The notes under the pieces: model-generated | The model's input: only the letters and a program-made list of their open reading frames with translations | Told to the model about the DNA's origin: nothing | Database searches by the model: none | Program-made: the position numbers and the translations under genes | Assembly (NCBI RefSeq): GCF_900141745.1 | Contig: NZ_FSRM01000002.1 | Span: forward strand, 2,418,001 to 2,482,000 | Direction of reading: 5' to 3' | DNA length: 64,000 bases | Source: Paraburkholderia phenazinium | GTDB lineage: Bacteria; Pseudomonadota; Gammaproteobacteria; Burkholderiales; Burkholderiaceae | In this document: one piece after another, positions 42,552 to 51,256 of the stretch | Layout: every line of letters starts with the position of its first letter | Position numbering within the stretch: position 1 is the stretch's first letter

Positions 42552-43487
42552 ATGCGCGCACTCGGCCTGGCCTCGGCATCTCGACGACCGGCGAGGCGGT
42601 CGAAGCCGCTTGGGCGGCGCTGGCCGCTCGCCGCCTGGATTGCGCTGTTGCCGATGGTGGTGACGGTCGTTTTTGCCTACCTTGGCACGATGCTATGGAC
42701 GGCTAAGGTATCGTTTACCTTGTCGCGCACGTTTCCTTCCGATCGCTTCGCCGGGGTGTCGCAATACGTGCGGCTGTTTCAGAACGATCGCTGGATGGTG
42801 TCGCTGCAGCACATCGTGATCTATGGCGTGTTGTTTATCATCGCGTGCATGGTGATCGGTTTGCTGCTGGCGATCTTTATCGATCAGAGAGTGGTGGCAG
42901 AGGGCGCATTGCGTACGGTATTTCTGTATCCGTATGCGATGTCGTTTGTCGCCACCGGTCTCGTCTGGCAGTGGATTCTCAATCCCCAACTGGGCATACA
43001 GGAGGTATTGCATCGCATCGGCTTTGCGCACGCACGCTTCGACTGGATCGTCGATCAGGACTGGGTGATCTATACGCTCGTGATCGCCACGGTCTGGCAG
43101 GCCTCCGGGCTCGTAATGGCGTTGTTGCTGGCCGGCCTGCGCGGCATCGACGACGAGATCTGGAAGGCGGCACGCATCGACGGCATTCCACGCTGGCGGG
43201 TCTATGCGAGTATCGTGGTGCCGATGCTCAAGACCTCGATGTCCACCGCATTCGTGCTGCTGTTCGTGATGGTGGTGAAGCTATACGACGCAGTGGTAGC
43301 GATGACCCTGGGCGGCCCTGGCACGGCGAGCGAAGTGCCGGCCAAGTTCATCATGGATTACCTGTTTGGCCGCGCCAATATCGGACTTGCCTCCGCGGCG
43401 TCGGTCGTATTGTTGACCACCGTGCTGGCAATTCTCGCGCCGTTCTTCTATGTGCGCAGTCGCGCCGCCTTCCGAAAGGACGTCTGA
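42552..43487 (+). CDS. Sugar ABC transporter permease 1
   Basis: 311 aa with six predicted spans; an N-terminal basic head is followed by WIALLPMVVTVVFAYLGTML. The permease loop is DEIWKAARIDGIPRWRVYAS near residue 200. UgpA/MalF-type member of the importer. It starts 8 bp after the binding-protein stop, and its stop overlaps the next permease start (TGATG). Confidence 0.9.
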   Translation: MRALGLASASRRPARRSKPLGRRWPLAAWIALLPMVVTVVFAYLGTMLWTAKVSFTLSRTFPSDRFAGVSQYVRLFQNDRWMVSLQHIVIYGVLFIIACMVIGLLLAIFIDQRVVAEGALRTVFLYPYAMSFVATGLVWQWILNPQLGIQEVLHRIGFAHARFDWIVDQDWVIYTLVIATVWQASGLVMALLLAGLRGIDDEIWKAARIDGIPRWRVYASIVVPMLKTSMSTAFVLLFVMVVKLYDAVVAMTLGGPGTASEVPAKFIMDYLFGRANIGLASAASVVLLTTVLAILAPFFYVRSRAAFRKDV

Positions 43488-44419
43488 TGAATACGCTCCC
43501 TTCCGGTGTATCTTCAGTTGGCAAACCCGCAATCGCAACTACGCCCAAACCTCGGCCGAAACGTCACTCGCGCTTCACGCCCGCGCGTTTCGGCATTTAC
43601 GCATTCCTGATTACCGCGGCCTTGTTCTTCCTGTTGCCGCTATATGTGATGCTCGTCACCTCGGTCAAGCCGATGAGCGAGATCCGCGTAGGCAACATTC
43701 TGGCGCTGCCGCTGCATTTCACGCTCGCGCCGTGGCGTGATGCGTGGGCATCGGCCTGCACGGGCCTCGACTGTAACGGGATTCAGGTCGGTTTCTGGAA
43801 CTCCGTGCGCATTGTGGTGCCCAGCACCATTCTCTCTATCGCGATCGGCGCGGTGAATGGCTATGCGCTGTCGTTCTGGCGGCCACGCGGCGCAGGGATC
43901 CTGTTCGCCGTTCTGCTGATGGGTGCCTTTATCCCCGTGCAGGTGATGGTCTATCCGCTTGTGCGCGTGCTGGCGAGCGTGCACCTGTTCAGTTCGCTGC
44001 CAGGCATCGTGGTGATCCATACAATCTTCGGTATGCCGATCATGACGCTGCTGTTTCGCAACTACTACGCATCGATCCCGCTTGAACTGTTCAAGGCGGC
44101 CCGTGTCGACGGCGGCGGTTTCTGGCGCATCTTCCTGCAGTTGATGTTGCCGATGTCCACGCCGATCATCGTGGTTGCGGTGATCATGCAGGTCACCGGC
44201 ATCTGGAACGACTTCATTCTCGGGCTGGTGTTCGCGGGAACCAGGAACCTGCCGATGACAGTGCAGCTGAACAACATCATCAATACCACTACGGGCGAGC
44301 GTCTCTACAACGTCAACATGGCGGCGACCATCCTCACTTCGATGGTGCCGCTCGCGATCTACTTCATTTCGGGCCGCTGGTTTGTGCGCGGCATCGCTTC
44401 GGGCGCAGTCAAAGGGTAG
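43487..44419 (+). CDS. Sugar ABC transporter permease 2
   Basis: 310 aa. Basic N-terminal extension (TTPKPRPKRHSRFTPARF), then six spans, with a periplasmic loop bearing two cysteines (ASACTGLDCNGIQ). Permease loop LFKAARVDGGGFWRIFLQLM near residue 203, followed by MSTPIIVVAVIMQVTGIWN; UgpE/MalG-type. The ATG overlaps the permease-1 stop by one base. An unrelated open frame continues upstream to 42845 in the same phase and is not coding. Confidence 0.9.
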   Translation: MNTLPSGVSSVGKPAIATTPKPRPKRHSRFTPARFGIYAFLITAALFFLLPLYVMLVTSVKPMSEIRVGNILALPLHFTLAPWRDAWASACTGLDCNGIQVGFWNSVRIVVPSTILSIAIGAVNGYALSFWRPRGAGILFAVLLMGAFIPVQVMVYPLVRVLASVHLFSSLPGIVVIHTIFGMPIMTLLFRNYYASIPLELFKAARVDGGGFWRIFLQLMLPMSTPIIVVAVIMQVTGIWNDFILGLVFAGTRNLPMTVQLNNIINTTTGERLYNVNMAATILTSMVPLAIYFISGRWFVRGIASGAVKG

Positions 44420-44435
44420 GCCAAGGGATAGGGGC

Positions 44436-45518
44436 ATGACCAACGTATCGAATGTATCGGTTCGCAATCTGCGCATCGAGCTGGGCGCGAACACGGTCAT
44501 CGAGTCGCTCGATCTCGATGTGAATGCCGGCGAATTCGTCGTGCTGCTCGGGCCGTCGGGCTGCGGCAAGTCCACCTTGCTGCATAGCATTGCAGGCCTG
44601 ATCGATGTCACCGACGGCAGCATCGAAATAGGCGGCGAGGATATGACCTGGGCCGATCCAAAAGATCGCCGCATCTCGCTGGTGTTCCAGTCGTATGCGC
44701 TGTATCCGACCATGAGCGTCGAACGCAATCTGTCGTTTGCGCTGCGTATCAACGGCACGCCGAAGGCGGAGATCGAACGGCGCGTGACGCGTGCTTCCGA
44801 GATGTTGCAACTCGGGCCGCTGCTCAAACGCAAGCCGGCACAACTGTCCGGCGGCCAGCGTCAACGCGTGGCGATTGGCCGCGCAATCGTACGCGAAGCG
44901 GATGTGTTCCTGTTCGACGAGCCGCTCTCGAATCTCGACGCCAAGCTGCGCACCGAGTTGCGCCGCGAATTGAAACAGCTGCATCAACGGCTCGGCGCGA
45001 CGATGATCTACGTCACGCACGACCAGGTGGAAGCGATGACGCTCGCTACCCGCATGGCGGTGATGCGGGGCGGCGTGATCCAGCAGATCGGCACGCCTGC
45101 CGAAGTCTATGCGCGGCCGGATAATCTGTTCGTGGCGGGCTTTCTCGGCGCACCCGCGATGAATATGCTGCAAGGACGGCTGGAGCGGCGCGAGGAGGGC
45201 ATGCGCTTTCGCACAGACCATCTCGACCTCGACGTGTCGCGCTATCCGTTCAAGGCGCTCCCCGATACGACGCGGCCCTGCGTGCTGGGCGTGCGCCCCG
45301 AGGATGTGCGCGTCGGCGGCGACTTTACAGATCGCGGCACCGTTTCGCTGATCGAACCGATGGGCAACCACCGGGTTATTTGGCTCGATTATCATGGCGT
45401 CCAGATCGCGTCGATCGATCAGGACAAAGCGCCCATCGAGGTAGGGGAGGCGCGCGCCTTTTCGCTCGACAGCGCACATATTTCGCTGTTCGACGAGGCT
45501 GGTGGCGCCCGTCTGTGA
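44436..45518 (+). CDS. Sugar ABC transporter ATP-binding protein (MalK/UgpC type)
   Basis: 360 aa. Walker A GPSGCGKST near residue 38, Q-loop LVFQSYALYPTMSVERN near 82, signature LSGGQRQR near 135, Walker B VFLFDEPLSNLD near 157, then a C-terminal OB/TOBE regulatory domain (~240-360; DTTRPCVLGVRPEDVRVGG). MalK-type ATPases may serve several sugar importers. It is followed after 24 bp by the LacI regulator. Confidence 0.93.
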   Translation: MTNVSNVSVRNLRIELGANTVIESLDLDVNAGEFVVLLGPSGCGKSTLLHSIAGLIDVTDGSIEIGGEDMTWADPKDRRISLVFQSYALYPTMSVERNLSFALRINGTPKAEIERRVTRASEMLQLGPLLKRKPAQLSGGQRQRVAIGRAIVREADVFLFDEPLSNLDAKLRTELRRELKQLHQRLGATMIYVTHDQVEAMTLATRMAVMRGGVIQQIGTPAEVYARPDNLFVAGFLGAPAMNMLQGRLERREEGMRFRTDHLDLDVSRYPFKALPDTTRPCVLGVRPEDVRVGGDFTDRGTVSLIEPMGNHRVIWLDYHGVQIASIDQDKAPIEVGEARAFSLDSAHISLFDEAGGARL

Positions 45519-45542
45519 ACGGCACGGTTTGATGGAGCGCGT

Positions 45543-46568
45543 GTGGCAACCCTGAAAGACGTGGCGGAGTTAGCCGGAGTCGGCATGTCGACGGCATCGC
45601 GGGTGATTTCCGGCAAAGGACCGGTCTCGGCCGACGCCGAGCGCCGCGTCAGGGCCGCCATCGAGGCGCTGAATTTCCGGCCATCCTCGATCGGCCGCGC
45701 CATGGCGACGCAGTCGCTCGGCATGATCGGCCTGTTCGTGCCGACTTTCTTCGGTTCGTACTACGGCACGATCCTCAAACAGACCGATACCGAGTTGCGC
45801 GCGGTGCACCGGCACGTCGTCGTAGCGACCGGTTGCGGCGAGTCGTCGCCGCGCGAGCAGGCGCTCGAAGCAGTGGAGTTTCTGATTGGCCGCGACTGCG
45901 ATGGCGTGATCGTGATCAGCCATGACCTGCATGACGACGACCTCAACCGTCTGCATCGCATGCACCCGAAGATGGTGTTTCTCAATCGCTCTTTCGGTCA
46001 GCTGCCGGAGGCGTCGTTCTGCGCGGATCATAGGCGCGGCGGCGAACTGGCCGCACGCACCTTGCTCGAGCATGGGCATCGCGAGCTTGCGGTGATCTCG
46101 GGGCCCTTTAGTGCTTCGGACAATCAGGCGCGTGTGGACGGTTTCTTTGCGGAACTGGCGCGCCACGGCATCGAACGGGCGGACGTGACCTTGATCGAAT
46201 CGGACTTCTCGCCGGAGGGCGGCTATGCAGCCGCGCAAACGCTGCTCGACTCGAAGCGGTCCTTTACCGCGGTGTTCTGCGCCAACGACACCATGGCAAT
46301 CAGCGTATTGGCGCGCTTTCAGCAGGCAGGTGTTTCGGTGCCGAACGACGTCTCCGTGATCGGCTACGACGACGACTACTCGGCAGCGTATGCAGCGCCC
46401 GCGCTGACGTCAGTGCATATTCCGACTGCGGACCTGACGCAGAACGCGGTACGCTGGCTGGTGAATCAATGCTATGGAACCTCGTGGGAAATCTTCCGCG
46501 AGTTTCCCGTGACGGTGACGATGCGCGCCTCGGTGGGCGCGCCACGGCAGCGCGTGGTGGCCCGGTAG
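45543..46568 (+). CDS. LacI-family transcriptional regulator of the beta-glucoside operon
   Basis: 341 aa. N-terminal HTH ATLKDVAELAGVGMSTASRV with hinge helix (RPSSIGRAMATQ), then a periplasmic-binding-type effector domain (LGMIGLFVPTFFGSYYGTI near 60; SVIGYDDDYSAAYAAPALTS near 272). It should bind the GTGGAAGCGCTTCCAC site in front of the operon and release it on sugar binding. The start is GTG. Last gene of the operon, converging on the RIO kinase gene. Confidence 0.93.
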   Translation: MATLKDVAELAGVGMSTASRVISGKGPVSADAERRVRAAIEALNFRPSSIGRAMATQSLGMIGLFVPTFFGSYYGTILKQTDTELRAVHRHVVVATGCGESSPREQALEAVEFLIGRDCDGVIVISHDLHDDDLNRLHRMHPKMVFLNRSFGQLPEASFCADHRRGGELAARTLLEHGHRELAVISGPFSASDNQARVDGFFAELARHGIERADVTLIESDFSPEGGYAAAQTLLDSKRSFTAVFCANDTMAISVLARFQQAGVSVPNDVSVIGYDDDYSAAYAAPALTSVHIPTADLTQNAVRWLVNQCYGTSWEIFREFPVTVTMRASVGAPRQRVVAR

Positions 46569-46574
46569 GTGCGC

Positions 46575-47432
46575 TTAGCTGCCCTCGCGCAGCGATTGCT
46601 CATGGCGCACGCGAGCTTCTTCCTCGAGACGCGTGTCTTCGAGTTCCTGCAGCACCGCGTCGAGGTCGACCGGCGTGGTGTCGAGTTCGACACGCCCGGT
46701 CAATTGCACCTCAGGGTGCAGGCCGCCGCCTTCGAATAGCGCCCAGATCTCCTTGCCGTACTTCGCCGTTAGCAGATGAGGCGCGAAGCGGCCAAAGTAT
46801 GTCGCGAGGTTGTCCACGTCGCGCTCGAGCATGGCGGGCGCTTCGAGATTGCCGGCGGCGTCGACGGCCTGCGGCAGGTCGATGATCACCGGGCCGTCCG
46901 CGGCGAGCAGGATGTTGTACTCGGACAGGTCGCCGTGAATCACACCGGCGCATAGCATACGCACCACTTCGTTGAGCAGCCGCGTGTGCAGTTCGACCGC
47001 ACGCGTTTCGCTCATCTCCACATCGTTCAGACGCGGCGCGACGTTGCCGTCTTCGTCGGTCACCAGTTCCATCAACAGGACGCCGTCTGTGCAGATATAC
47101 GGCTGCGGCACGCGCACGCCGGCGTTGGCTAAACGGAACAGCGCGTCGACCTCGGCGTTCTGCCAGTGCTGTTCCTGCACTTCGCGGCCGTAACGGCTGC
47201 CTTTTTCAATGGCGCGCGCTTCACGGCTGTTCTTGACCTTGCGGCCCTCGCGATACGAGGCGGCCTGGCGGAAACTGCGCTGTTTTGCGTCCTTGTAGAC
47301 CTTCGCGCAACGGGTCGAATCGCCACTGCGTACGACGTAGACGGTGGCTTCCTTGCCGCTCATCAACTGGCTGATGACTTCGTCGATCAGGCCTTCTTCA
47401 ACGAGCGGGAGCAGGCGTTTGGGTGTTTTCAT
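46575..47432 (-). CDS. RIO-type serine protein kinase
   Basis: 285 aa. RIO1-like kinase: nucleotide loop SQLMSGKEATVYVVRSGD near 22, Lys in RCAKVYKDAKQRSF near 42, catalytic loop VIHGDLSEYNILL near 176 and metal-binding Asp in VIIDLPQAVDA near 193 (LPQ replaces the DFG found in eukaryotic protein kinases). Bacterial RIO kinases of this type occur across proteobacteria; their targets are largely unknown. The start at 47432 gives the usual length; the frame is open 134 codons upstream but not conserved. No obvious partner gene is adjacent. Confidence 0.9.
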   Translation of the reverse strand: MKTPKRLLPLVEEGLIDEVISQLMSGKEATVYVVRSGDSTRCAKVYKDAKQRSFRQAASYREGRKVKNSREARAIEKGSRYGREVQEQHWQNAEVDALFRLANAGVRVPQPYICTDGVLLMELVTDEDGNVAPRLNDVEMSETRAVELHTRLLNEVVRMLCAGVIHGDLSEYNILLAADGPVIIDLPQAVDAAGNLEAPAMLERDVDNLATYFGRFAPHLLTAKYGKEIWALFEGGGLHPEVQLTGRVELDTTPVDLDAVLQELEDTRLEEEARVRHEQSLREGS

Positions 47433-47881
47433 GCGGCCACCGCCTGCACTGTGCACGGGACGGCAACGGCGGCGCGACGGAGGACGGCGGGGCGGGTAAG
47501 CATGGCCGCCTGTGAAAAGGGGGCTTGGAGCGGAGATAAAGTCATGCCCGATTATAAGGTGTACCGGGCAATCGGCAGAATTCATGGGGCATAACGACGT
47601 TTGACTGGGGTTGCGTGGCTGTTCGTCCGAGACATCTTGCGCATTGCCTGGTGGGTCTGTCTGGCTGCTATTCGAGTGCCAAGTCATGGCTTTCGGCACC
47701 GTAAGATTCGTAGGCGTCCTGTTGGTGGCGGTAAAGAGAGCTTTCGGCCGCGTCAGGTAGAGGGCGTGTGCCAAATGTGGGCCGAATGTTGCCTGGACCC
47801 CTTGTTTTGCGGGGTTTACCTGATTTAAAAGCACGGTCGATCCTTTACACTCGCGGAAAATTATTTGTTACGGGGTGAAAG

Positions 47882-47980
47882 ATGCTGGTCACTTTCCTCA
47901 TTGCATGTCCGCTCCTGATCGCGGCACTGTTCGGCTTTGCCAGGATCGTCGACCCGCGTACCGGGCAGCTCAGGCGCTAG
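47882..47980 (+). CDS. Small 32-residue hydrophobic ORF
   Basis: Short frame below usual length limits: begins MLVTFLIACPLLIAALFGFA and ends RIVDPRTGQLRR. The first ~22 residues form one membrane helix and the tail is basic, the layout of single-span small membrane proteins. GGGGTGAAAG lies directly before the ATG. It is 105 bp upstream of the SulP gene on the same strand and stands in a promoter-like, AT-richer stretch (47820-47880). Coding status is inferred from composition and ribosome binding site only. Confidence 0.5.
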   Translation: MLVTFLIACPLLIAALFGFARIVDPRTGQLRR

Positions 47981-48085
47981 CCGGGACTGGCCGCTGTCTT
48001 GATGGATTGGCAATCGAGTCTTGCGTTGAAGTGCCCACTCGCGGCACGATGCGGGATTGCCACCTGATTAAGACCCCATTCCTGC

Positions 48086-49795
48086 ATGCAAGAGACCCCA
48101 GAAAAACTGGCCAGGCGCTTTGGCCTGCTAAAAGGCATCCTCCCTCTTGATCGTGCGTCTGCGTTGCGCGACGCTTTTGCCGGCATCACGCTGGCGTCGA
48201 TGGATATTCCCCAGGTACTCGGGTACGCGCGCATCGCCGGCATGCCGGCTGTGACTGGCCTCTATACCGTGTTCCTGCCGCTGGTGGCATTCGCGTTCTT
48301 CGGCGCGTCACGGCACCTTGTGGTTGCTGCAGACTCGGCGACTGCGACCATTTTCTCCAGTCAGCTCTCCACCATGGCGCCGCTCGCGAGCGCCCAATAC
48401 GTTGCACTGGCCGGCATGGTTGCGTTGCTGACTGCCGTGCTGTTGCTGGTGGCCCGGATCTTTAAACTCGGCTTTCTCGCCGACTTTCTGTCGCGTACCG
48501 TACTGGTCGGCTTTCTCGCGGGCGTAGGCGTGCAGGTGGGCATCGCGATGCTGGGCGATATGCTCGGCATCGCCTTCACGTCGTCGCACAGCACGGCCCA
48601 GTTAGCGCAGATCGCGAGTCATCTGGGGCAGGTCAGCTTTCCGACCCTCGCGGTTTCAGCAGGCGTGGTCGTCTGCATTCTGTTGGCAAAGCGCTTCTCG
48701 CCGCGTTTGCCGGTGCCTTTGCTGGCGGTGGTGGGTGGCATCGCCGCCAGCGACCTCTACGACTTCGCCGGACACGGGATTTCGATTCTCGGCCCAGTCG
48801 CTGGTGGTCTTCCGCCGTTCCGGCTGCCGGTTGCGAGCTGGCACCAGATGGTCGAACTGCTGCCGGTGGCGGCCTCCTGCTTCGTGATGATCGTCGCCCA
48901 GAGCGCGGCCGCCGGGCGCGTGTTTGCGCAGCGCTATCATGAGGAAGTCGATCTGAATGCCGACATTCTCGGGCTGGCGGTGGCCAATACCGTGGCTGCT
49001 TTTTCCGGCGCATTCGTGGTGAACGGCAGCCCGACCCAGACCGCCATGGCCGAGCGTGCCGGCACGCGCAGTCAGTTCGGACAACTGGCGTTTGCGGGCG
49101 TGGTCGTCGTGGTGCTGCTGTTTTTCAGCCGGTATCTGCAATATCTGCCGCACTGCATCCTCGCCAGCATCGTGTTCACGATTGCGATCGGGCTCATCAA
49201 TGTGCAAAGCCTGAGGGCGATCCGCCGCGAAACGCCAGGGGAGTTCACGCTGGCCGTGATCACGGCGCTTGCTGTGGTGGTGCTCGGTGTCGAGCATGGG
49301 ATTCTGTTGGCGGTCGTGCTTTCGTTGCTGCGACACGTGCGGCACAGCTACAGGCCGCATACGATGATGCTGGCACCCGGTGCCGGTGGACGCTGGCAAC
49401 CGGTGCCGGCGAGGCCAGGCACGCAGACCGCACCGGGGTTGATCGTCTATCGCTTCGGTGCGGACCTGTTCTATGCCAACGACCATTTCTTCGTCGAAGA
49501 TGTGCGCGCGCTGATCGGCCAGGCACCGAGCAAGGTGCGCTGGTTCGTCGTGGACGCGAGTGCGATCACAGACCTCGATTATTCGGCAGCACGCTCATTG
49601 AACGATCTGCTTGACCTCCTGAAGCAGCAGAATGTCGAGGTGGTGTTCGCGCGCGTGAACCGCTATCTGCGCTCGGACATGGACCGGCATGGCATTACGG
49701 AAGCGGTCAAGGCATCGTGCGTCTTCAGCACGATGCATGAGGCACTGGCTGCGGTGGGCGTGACGCCACAGGTGTCGACGCCGGGAGTGATATAG
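48086..49795 (+). CDS. SulP-family anion transporter with STAS domain
   Basis: 569 aa. About 11-12 membrane spans (~25-415), opening with the SulP signature DAFAGITLASMDIPQVLGYA and IAGMPAVTGLYTVFLPLVAF, then a C-terminal STAS domain (~450-555; LIVYRFGADLFYANDHFF, VVDASAITDLDYSAARSL). SulP proteins carry sulfate, bicarbonate or dicarboxylates; the substrate here is undetermined. The STAS phospho-loop position has DLDY rather than the DSTG of anti-sigma antagonists, as usual in transporters. Confidence 0.92.
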   Translation: MQETPEKLARRFGLLKGILPLDRASALRDAFAGITLASMDIPQVLGYARIAGMPAVTGLYTVFLPLVAFAFFGASRHLVVAADSATATIFSSQLSTMAPLASAQYVALAGMVALLTAVLLLVARIFKLGFLADFLSRTVLVGFLAGVGVQVGIAMLGDMLGIAFTSSHSTAQLAQIASHLGQVSFPTLAVSAGVVVCILLAKRFSPRLPVPLLAVVGGIAASDLYDFAGHGISILGPVAGGLPPFRLPVASWHQMVELLPVAASCFVMIVAQSAAAGRVFAQRYHEEVDLNADILGLAVANTVAAFSGAFVVNGSPTQTAMAERAGTRSQFGQLAFAGVVVVVLLFFSRYLQYLPHCILASIVFTIAIGLINVQSLRAIRRETPGEFTLAVITALAVVVLGVEHGILLAVVLSLLRHVRHSYRPHTMMLAPGAGGRWQPVPARPGTQTAPGLIVYRFGADLFYANDHFFVEDVRALIGQAPSKVRWFVVDASAITDLDYSAARSLNDLLDLLKQQNVEVVFARVNRYLRSDMDRHGITEAVKASCVFSTMHEALAAVGVTPQVSTPGVI

Positions 49796-49852
49796 CGCTG
49801 GTTCGGGTTTGGCCGCAGCGTGTGTTTGACGTCGGTTCTCGATGTGCGAGCG

Positions 49853-50818
49853 CTACTTCGAGAATTCGTCGGGTACTTCGGTGACGCGCCGCTGCGAAAT
49901 GTGGTTCATCCATTCCGTGTCGCTCACGTTGTCGCGACGCGCTGGCGGCGGTGCGAGTGTTTCATGGCTCGCACGCGCATCCGTTGGCATCGTGATGGTG
50001 GCATATTCATCGTGGCCCAGTCTTGCGGGCGCGAATGGCGAGTAGTTGCCGGCTGCCGATGCCCGCGCCAACGACCGGTGCGTGTGGCTTGCATGGGCGA
50101 GTCGGTGTGACGTGCCCGACGATACTGCGTGACCAGCATGTTGCCTGTTTTTCACTGCCCGCGTAGCGGATGTATGAGCGATATGCCGTCGTGCGTGTTT
50201 CGTTTCGCGCAAGCCGTGACGTGTGTGGTCTGTTTCTTCCGGGCGCGGTTGCGAAGCCGTTGGTACGAGTTTTTGTGCGATGGCCTGGCTGGTGTCGCCA
50301 TGTCGTGGTACTTGCAGGGGTGCGGATATGCGACTGCCTTTCGCGAGCCCGGGTTGCGGCATCGCTGCAGTGTCCCGTTTCGCATGTTGATGCGACAGAT
50401 ACGCGATACCGATGCACGCCAGAATCGCTACACCGCCGATCGCGCACAAGCTGGCTGCGCGTGTGGCGGAACGGTTTGCAAACGACTGCTGCACCGCGGG
50501 CAGGTCCGGCGCCACGCGTACCGCAGACGAGGCCGCTGGCACACGCTCATCAAGCGCCGTCACGCAGAGCTGCCCTGACGCGGCCGGGGCGGCAGACGGC
50601 TGCCCAGGCCGCGTCGATGCCCAGTGACACATTGACCAGATGGTCTCTTCGCGTAGACAGAAGGTTCGCAGCAATGCCCTCAGACCGGCACGCAAGCCGC
50701 CTTCCGGAACAAGCAAAGTCCATTCGCCGCCGAAGGGCAGCGGCAGATGACCCGCTGCACCCAGACGCGGCTGGCCGATGCTGCCTTCGACCCAGACGAA
50801 AGGGGTGATCGTCGACAT
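49853..50818 (-). CDS. Hypothetical single-span protein with histidine-rich tail
   Basis: 321 aa, family not recognised. One membrane helix at ~121-142 (SLCAIGGVAILACIGIAYLS) separates an N-terminal domain (~1-110) from a basic, strongly His-rich linker (~190-265, with runs such as HRLAHASHTHRS) and a polar tail. The topology suggests an inner-membrane anchor with a periplasmic linker, possibly binding metal through histidines; this is inference. The start is ATG with a poor ribosome binding site. A minus-strand terminator stands only ~23 bp in front of it. Confidence 0.55.
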   Translation of the reverse strand: MSTITPFVWVEGSIGQPRLGAAGHLPLPFGGEWTLLVPEGGLRAGLRALLRTFCLREETIWSMCHWASTRPGQPSAAPAASGQLCVTALDERVPAASSAVRVAPDLPAVQQSFANRSATRAASLCAIGGVAILACIGIAYLSHQHAKRDTAAMPQPGLAKGSRISAPLQVPRHGDTSQAIAQKLVPTASQPRPEETDHTRHGLRETKHARRHIAHTSATRAVKNRQHAGHAVSSGTSHRLAHASHTHRSLARASAAGNYSPFAPARLGHDEYATITMPTDARASHETLAPPPARRDNVSDTEWMNHISQRRVTEVPDEFSK

Positions 50819-51256
50819 GGTCTTGAGTTAAGTCGCATTCCTTTAAAAAAGACGCCCGCAACGTGCGGGCGTTTCATCGGCCACGACCGAGAGATGGTCG
50901 TAACGTGCGGGGAACCATCAAGGAATGCTAACGGACTGTGTGACAAGTCTAGTTCAAATTTTCACGGCTGGCTGGAAAAAGAGTCGATAAAAGATAAATT
51001 TATTCGGACGAAGATTTTAAAAGTCTTGTTTACGTTTACGACTTTCTTTCATATTCATTTGGCGGAGAGGCTTGCGTGGCGTGGCGTTTCGTCGAATGAA
51101 AATATTGATTAAATTAATTCGGTTGTCGAAACCGGAAAAAATGGTTAGTAAAACTTATTTATATTTAATCGCTTCCCTGCGCATAAAAAATTGAGTATCG
51201 TGGACTTTCTTTCCGGTGCTGTCTGTCACCAGGAACGTTCCCCCGGGAGATCTTCA
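50819..51256. other. AT-rich gap with a minus-strand terminator
   Basis: 438 bp without a gene. The left part holds a terminator read leftwards (50845-50872). The right part (about 50940-51190) is strikingly AT-rich for this genome, with runs such as TTAAATTAATTC and TTATTTATATTTAATCG, and contains no open frame of note. The AT-rich block precedes the hypothetical gene at 51257 and may be its promoter or a silencer-binding region. Confidence 0.6.
50845..50872 (-). terminator. Rho-independent terminator, minus strand
   Basis: ACGCCCGCA (50852-50860) pairs with TGCGGGCGT (50864-50872). On the minus strand the stem is followed by CTTTTTTAAAGG, a good T tract. It lies directly upstream of the minus-strand hypothetical gene that ends at 50818, with no minus-strand gene to its right before 52078. 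Confidence 0.7.

Noticed and set aside
41221..42579. 452-codon minus-strand frame
   Set aside because: Antisense to the sugar-binding protein, which has a signal peptide, ribosome binding site and family motifs.
44409..45479. 356-codon minus-strand frame
   Set aside because: Antisense to the MalK-type ATPase; no recognisable domain and His/Arg-rich translation.
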